This document shows positions 58,807 through 64,000 of a DNA stretch of 64,000 nt, piece after piece. Position numbers and translations under genes: made by a program. Below the pieces are notes generated by a model, which searched no databases, was not told the DNA's origin, and saw nothing but the letters and a program-made list of their open reading frames with translations. Positions within the stretch are counted from its first letter, which is position 1, and each line of letters opens with the position of its first letter. Source of the DNA: Archivesica marissinica (lineage: Eukaryota > Mollusca > Bivalvia > Venerida > Vesicomyidae); assembly GCA_014843695.1 (NCBI GenBank), contig CM026397.1, forward strand, positions 34,478,596 through 34,542,595. The letters are read 5' to 3'.

Positions 58807-59964
58807 CAGGGTTGGCCGGGAAATACCGGGGGCGGGAAATACCGCCGGGAAATTATTTGTCTTCCAAACACGTTTTTTGCTCATTTTTATGCATTGCTAC
58901 CACTCTATAAGTGCTTAAACTATTTCGTCCCTGCCAGGGGTACTCATCAGGTGGCATCATTGGCAACCACAACAGTTTTTTTTGGGTTTTATTGTTTTTT
59001 TTTTTTTTTTTTTTATTTTATTGTTTTTTTTTTCATTTATTTTTTCGTTTTTCTTGTTGGAATGTTTCTTCAGCCAGTAGTCTGTCTTCACCAGTCGATT
59101 TCCTCGCTACCTCTCAGGAAGCAGTAGCATAGCACCAGCTTCGCTGCTTTCTCAACGCCCAGTCTGTTGCGTAGTTTCGTCTGTATGATGCCGAAGTTGG
59201 AGAACACACGTTCAATGGCGGCTGAACTTGCTGGCAGTACCATCAATTTCCTGGCGAGCTGACTGAAGTCTTTGGTGATCACGCCCGACCTCTCCACACA
59301 TGACCACCATACAGCTGGCTTCGAGTTGTTGATGGAGGATTCCTGTTGTAGCACCTTAGGAATTGGCAGTGTCTCGGACATGTAGTTGAGGAGTTCGGGT
59401 ACAAGTTCCGGCTTGGTCTCATGAAGAAGCTCCTGGGCACTGGTGACGTGTTGAAATTGTGTACAAACAAACAGTGTGGGTCATCTCAAATTATGATTCT
59501 GACTTCTTTAATAACAGCTATATTATGAACACATTTCAGGGATAATCCTAAAAACATTTGCATTTTGCCTACTACATTAAACATTTAAAATACCTCCAAT
59601 AAATGTATGTATAAACTCCTTAAACTGTGTTTGTATATAATGTATATTAGAGTAATAATGAACAGTCTCAATAATGTTAGATCTCTAACATTTATATAAA
59701 GATTATAAGCAATGCGTAAATGCCACTATGAATGCCTGTATTTTTCGTCATATTCTTCAAAAGCAGTTCATTTTCATCCTGCACACATGATACTACAATC
59801 AGTACACCGGGTAATAGAAATTGTATGGTATATATACCTGTATTTACCACCAAAATCATCCAAATTCTTATTTCCCGGTATCCAAATTCTTATTTCCCAG
59901 TATTTCCCAGTATTTCCCGCCGTCCCGGGAAATACTCTTATTTCCCGGGAAATTGCCAACCCTG
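58807..59964 (-). mobile_element. hAT transposon derivative with perfect 8-bp target duplication
   Basis: Flanked by CCACATAC at 58799-58806 and 59965-59972. Termini CAGGGTTGGCCGGGAAAT and (complement) CAGGGTTGGCAATTTCCC are inverted, with repeated GGGAAATAC subterminal motifs on both sides. The minus strand holds the transposase C-terminal region (59088-59465). Most of the catalytic part is missing, so this is an internally deleted copy. A ~70-bp T-rich tract lies at 58976-59055. Confidence 0.93.
59088..59465 (-). pseudogene. hAT transposase C-terminal dimerisation domain remnant
   Basis: The open frame reads QELLHETKPELVPELLNYMS, then WWSCVERSGVITKDFSQLAR, LMVLPASSAAIERVFSNFGI and TKLRNRLGVEKAAKLVLCYC before the stop. 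The block PASSAAIERVFSxxG with a following K-x-R-N-R-L is the signature of the hAT C-terminal dimerisation domain (Dimer_Tnp_hAT). The preceding WW-x-C-V matches its conserved tryptophan region. The RNase H-like catalytic part and the N-terminal zinc finger are absent from the element. The reading frame itself has no stop over about 125 codons. Confidence 0.88.
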
Positions 59965-60491
59965 CCACATACAAAACGTTAATAGCAAATCTACAAACTA
60001 CCTCTACACACCACATACATGTACATAACGTTAATAGCAAATCTACATAACTACCTCTACACACCACATACAAAACGTTAATAGCAAATCTACAAACTAC
60101 CTCTACACACCACATACATGTACATAACGTTAATAGCAAATCTACAAACTACCTCTACACACCACATACATGTACATAACGTTAATAGCAAATCTACATA
60201 ACTACCTCTACACACCACATACATGTACATAACTTTAATAGCAAATCTACATAACTACCTCTACACACCACATACATGTACATAACGTTAATAGCAAATC
60301 TACAAACTACCTCTACACACAACATACATGTACATAACGTTAATAGCAAATATACATAACTACCTCTACACACAACATATCCTGCTATTTGAATCAATCA
60401 ATATTAGTAACCATATCCATATTCTGTCTACATGTACAAAGATGCCTAGAACATTTTAACCAAAGTATGTACTCCGGTTAAAGCCAACTAT

Positions 60492-60728
60492 TTAACCCTT
60501 TCAACCCCACAGGCCTCTAAATAGGCTTATGAAAAGTGTAGATCCAGATGAGCCGGCTCGTAACGAGCCGTCTCATCAGGATCTGCACTTTTTTACCAGT
60601 AATAATTATTACTATTTTTAGATAAAATTACCCATTTTGATAAATGAACTGATCCATATGTAATTTTGTTATTAATTTAAAATATCATGGACCAGTCCAT
60701 GTCAGTTACTTGGGGTTGAAAGGGTTAA
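60492..60728. mobile_element. piggyBac-like MITE, copy 4
   Basis: TTAA ends with CCCTTTCAACCCCACAGG and complement CCCTTTCAACCCCAAGTA. Central palindrome GAGCCGGCTCGTAACGAGCC. Lies 99 bp from copy 5 in opposite orientation. Confidence 0.93.
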
Positions 60729-60827
60729 ACACTAGATCACTGTACAAGAATTTAAATAATTTTTCTTCATATTGACATCATTATTGGCATAAATGATAAA
60801 AGATACATCAACCCTGTGATTTATTCC

Positions 60828-61073
60828 TTAACCCTTTCAACCCCAAGTAACTGACATGGACTGGTGCGTGATATTTTCAGACCAATAAATTAATAAGAAA
60901 ATTACCTTTGGACCAGTTCATTTATCAAAATGGGTAATTTTATCTAAAAATAGTAATAATTATTACTGGCAAAAAAGTGCAGATCCTGATGAGACGGCTC
61001 GTCACGAGCCGGCTCATCTGGATCTACACTTTTCATAAGCCTATTTAGAGGCCTGTGGGGTTGAAAGGGTTAA
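60828..61073. mobile_element. piggyBac-like MITE, copy 5
   Basis: TTAA ends, termini CCCTTTCAACCCCA on both sides, central palindrome GACGGCTCGTCACGAGCC. Inverted relative to copy 4. Confidence 0.93.
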
Positions 61074-61475
61074 AGCGTGGGCACCGATTAGTTCCTATGC
61101 AACAGTTCACCTGTTGCTAAGACGCAGCTCCCAATGGCAGCCATCAGTGGTCATAACAGATGCTGACTCAGTCAATAAATGATCACAGATCATACTGTGT
61201 ACAATCAACAGGGAAAATCTTTAGATTGAGTGTATCAAAACAAAGAAACAAAGGACATGGCGTTTTTCTCCCATTTCCACAATAATAAATGTCAAATAAT
61301 GTTAAGTGATGGCTGTACAATGCGCTCATACATAAGAAACAATATATAATAGATTTCATTTTAAACACATCGGTTCATCTATAATCGTTATACACGATAG
61401 ACAAATTGTGAACAAAAACTACAACAATAATACTACTGAGTATTATTTAAGAATGAAAACTGCTCACACAGGTTG

Positions 61476-61565
61476 CAGGTATCATTCTAGAGGGCGACAT
61501 GGGCGATGTGTTCACCATAGGTACCCTGGTGGGGGGCCCACTTCTCCTTAAAAATATATTTATGA
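61476..61565 (+). mobile_element. hAT-like MITE fragment (CAGGTATCATTCTAG)
   Basis: Left end only: CAGGTATCATTCTAGAGGGC, GGGCGATGTG, GGGGCCCACTTCTCCTTAAA. Matches the first ~90 bp of the copy at 63772. Confidence 0.7.
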
Positions 61566-61693
61566 TAGGGTGCGGCTAATAGAAACATTACGGTAAACAT
61601 TTATATTACATTCTCAATGATACACACTAATCTTACAAGGCTGACACAGAGCCCCAGAATTCATAACAAATATAACTGGGGTTTTTTTGGGGG

Positions 61694-62118
61694 TTTTTTA
61701 CGTTTATTTATCGTCGCTACCGGTTGCCCATATGAGCGACGCCTCCTGAAGAGTTTAGTCATTTTAGATTTTGGAGGATAGTGCAATGATACAGACAGAG
61801 ACCCATTCCAGAGTCTCCTCTGGTTCTTTTACGTGCACAGTGTAAAGCACCGACACGAGACCTCGGTTTAACGTCCCATCTGAAAGAAGATTTATTAGGG
61901 TCAGACGGGGGATCGAACCAGCGATCCCTGGATTACCAGTCCAGTGTGTTACCACTGGACTACAGATCCGTCTGTCAGACGGGGGATCGAAGCAGCGATC
62001 CCTGGATTACCAGTCCAGTGTGTTACCACTGGACTACAGATCCGTCTGTCAGACGGGGGATCGAACCTGCGATCCCTGGATTACCAGTCCAGTGTGTTAC
62101 CACTGGACTACAGATCCG
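61694..62118 (-). mobile_element. SINE family A with triplicated tRNA-like head
   Basis: Normal tail and body on the minus strand, then three tandem 74-bp copies of the tRNA-like head starting at 61901, 61975 and 62049. Each has the complement of B box GGTTCGATCCCC (the middle one reads GCTTCGATCCCC) and A-box region GTAGTCCAGTGGTAACAC. The body end lacks a few bases (AAAGAAGATTTATTAGGG) relative to 12436-12715. Confidence 0.93.
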
Positions 62119-62138
62119 TTTGTAATAACAACTGGTTT

Positions 62139-62250
62139 AAGGAGAGAAACTATATAAACTCTGCTTCCGTTTTGATCCTTTCCTATTCTTTGATTTTGTG
62201 TGCATGTATTGTTTTGTGAATGTATATAGTGGAATAAATATGTTTAAACA
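62139..62250 (+). mobile_element. Short 112-bp retroposon-like repeat, copy 2
   Basis: AAGGAGAGAAACTATATAAA to GTGGAATAAATATGTTTAAA. It is flanked by AACTGGTTT at 62130-62138 and 62251-62259, a 9-bp target duplication. No A or B box is evident. It could be a truncated LINE or SINE 3' end or a short retroposed transcript. Confidence 0.75.
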
Positions 62251-62525
62251 AACTGGTTTGAATTATTACAAACTACCGGGAATTACAGCAGTAACTATTT
62301 TATAATTCAAGAGTTACATGTTCTCATACACAGAACATGCTAAACATTAGTTTAAACATATTTTATTTCCTAATATAATACATATTGAACAATGCATACA
62401 TTACACATATCAAAATACAGAAAAAGGATTAGAATTAAAGAGTCTTATATATTTCTTCTCCACACAGGTTAAGCATTAGCCCTCATGACATCAGTCAGTG
62501 CTATGTACAAACAGCTAATCACACC

Positions 62526-63193
62526 CACAGGGATTCGGCACGTTTGGGGGTACTAGTATATCTATTTAAGTACAGGGATTCTACTCTGTGGAATGTCAGA
62601 TTTCGCATCGATCAGTAAAATGGCCCTATCTGAAACAATTTTGTACAAAGCTGTCCAAATATAACGCCTATCCCGAGTCTTTATATTGTTCTTCAAATAA
62701 AACACAACTTTAAGCTGCATGCATGTATACTTTGCAAACAATTGCCACATACATTGGCCATAGCTGGTCACATTTCCATACTAGGACACGGGTTCTGTCA
62801 GCAACAAAAAAAAATCTTCAACGAGAGAGTTTTAACTGTGAATAACATTATCAATAAAATGTGTTTCCACTAACGTGTAGGTTTATTCGGCAAAAATGTA
62901 CGTCAAAAAGAGATTTCGTAGCATTTTCAATTTGTTTTGAAAAATTCTAAAGCGGCACAATTCGCGTTGAAACGAGCGTTCTGATTGGATTATGATTGTT
63001 CTTCATATATAAAAAAACATCTTGTTACATTCTAATAATCCAATCAGAACGCTCGTTTCAACGTGAATTGCGCCGCAAAATTGTTTCAGATAGGGCCATT
63101 TTACTGATCGATGCGAAATCTGACATCCCACAGAGTAGAATCCATGTACTTAAATATATATACTAGTACCCCCAAACGTGCCGAATCCCTGTG
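62526..63193. mobile_element. Long fold-back element with perfect 8-bp target duplication
   Basis: ATCACACC flanks both ends (62518-62525, 63194-63201). The arms are about 160 bp: outer parts 62526-62646 and 63075-63193 (CACAGGGATTCGGCACG ends), inner parts about 62951-62995 and 63032-63076 (GTTGAAACGAGCGTTCTGAT). The left arm is split by ~300 bp (62647-62950). 8-bp duplications fit hAT, P or MULE-type elements. Non-coding. Confidence 0.85.
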
Positions 63194-63363
63194 ATCACAC
63201 CGGGGTATATGAAGTTATACATTGTGTATCTTATAGGTTTGAATATCAATGAGATCAGACAGATCTTTCACTACTGGCAAGCGATCAATACACATCTTTT
63301 CATGACCAGATCTTACAGATTACATGAATGTTAACATTATCTACATGTAGCCTGCAATGCATA

Positions 63364-63612
63364 CAGGGTTCATTTTAGAGAGAGACTGTGGCGAAATAGT
63401 CGCCCTACTGACATTGACACATCTCCCTAAAAATTTTTTTTTATTTTATTTGACAATTTCATACAAATTATTGTCCAGTAAAGTTATTATAACGCACTAC
63501 TTATATTCAAAATTGTCAAATTGTGACTTTTAACCCTATTTTGTTGAAATTGATTAAATGAACACAATTTAAGGGTGCAATCGCACGCTGTCTCACTTCT
63601 CCTAGAAATTGG
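63364..63612 (+). mobile_element. hAT-like MITE (CAGGGTTCATTTTAG), copy 2
   Basis: Starts CAGGGTTCATTTTAGAG and follows the family order (AATAGTCGCCCTA, TTTTAACCCTATTTTGTTGA, AATCGCACGCTGTCTCACTT). The right terminus after CTTCTCCTAGAAATT is not recognisable. Confidence 0.7.
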
Positions 63613-63771
63613 ATATTTGATGTGTAAGTTTCATATTCTTTTTCATGTATATTTTGTGTACACTTGTCTTGTACGGTATACATGTAGGTGGTACAACCCG
63701 ACCTTGCAGTCAGGCTTCCCCCTCGTATTAACAATGTTAATAATTAACAACAATGACGCATATTACATTAT

Positions 63772-64000
63772 CAGGGATCATTCTAGAGGGTGATGTGGGC
63801 GAAATTGTCGCCCTAGGGACCCTGACTTCGCCCTCTGGGGGCCCCACTTCTCCCTAAAAAAAAAAAATATATATATGTTTTGGTTTTTACGATTTTCAAA
63901 CAAAATTTTGTCTAGTAAAATACACTGGCCCATTATAAAGCACTCCTTCTATTCAAATGTTGTATTTAATGTTTGTTCTGTGCATTTTAACCCTATTTTG
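63772..64000 (+). mobile_element. hAT-like MITE (CAGGGATCATTCTAG), copy 3, cut by window end
   Basis: CAGGGATCATTCTAGAGGGT, TCGCCCTAGGGACCCTGACT, TACACTGGCCCATTATAAAG and TTTTAACCCTATTTTG match the reverse complement of 56777-57081 closely. The element continues past the window. Confidence 0.85.

Larger units (their letters stand above)
57767..60380. repeat. 53-bp minisatellite, interrupted by a hAT element
   Basis: Unit CTACCTCTACACACCACATA, CATGTACATAACGTTAATAG, CAAATCTACATAA. Block 1 is 57767-58806 and block 2 59965-60380. Deletion variants lack CATGTA or the TAA before CTACC. The two blocks were one array before the hAT element landed. Confidence 0.95.

Overview
This is eukaryotic, non-coding-dominated, AT-rich DNA from an animal, most likely a mollusc and probably a bivalve. 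Evidence: split genes with GT-AG introns, at least four tRNA-headed SINE families, and one SINE whose centre carries the V-domain motif CTCCGGGTACTCCGGTTTCC. V-SINEs of this kind (RUDI) are known across molluscs. Nothing bacterial, no CRISPR array, no rRNA and no telomeric repeat was seen. A 1000-N assembly gap lies at 52802-53801. The species cannot be named from sequence alone.

Layout. Tandem minisatellites dominate, about 28-29 kb or 45% of the window by my coordinates. Units are 36 bp (1-7740), 45 bp (9942-11082), a 24/15/9-bp mosaic (22857-28967), 27/30 bp (30667-32033), 23 bp (39480-41204), 46 bp (42369-42598), 103 and 18 bp (42831-43430), 25 bp (44605-52412), 194 bp (52417 into the gap), 30/27 bp (53802-54972), 44 bp (57501-57766) and 53 bp (57767-60380). 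The long open frames in these arrays come from stop-free short units and are not genes. Between the arrays lie SINEs (called A, B/V-SINE, C and D here) and non-autonomous DNA transposons: TTAA-flanked piggyBac-like MITEs, TA-flanked mariner-like MITEs, hAT-like elements and fold-back elements. Many are nested and carry readable target-site duplications.

Recognisable coding sequence is sparse. (1) A MULE DNA transposon (14023-17845) has terminal inverted repeats, an 8-bp near-perfect target duplication and a six-exon transposase core with D, D, CxxH and E residues. (2) One 77-codon exon of a class I SAM-dependent methyltransferase lies on the minus strand (9492-9722). (3) A hAT-related zinc-finger fragment sits in a 607-bp element (13094-13700). 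(4) A hAT transposase C-terminal dimerisation-domain remnant sits in a 1158-bp element (58807-59964) inserted into the 53-bp array. (5) A possible 58-bp exon (28981-29038) follows the 24-bp array.

The main result is that mobile elements and satellites are linked. The 36-bp unit is the terminal inverted repeat plus adjacent bases of a TA-flanked MITE whose single-copy form is at 36601-36812. The 45-bp unit is part of a dispersed element also present at 22319-22449. The 25-bp array starts exactly at the 3' end of a V-SINE. Families B and C share one 3' tail, and A and D share another, which suggests two LINE partners.
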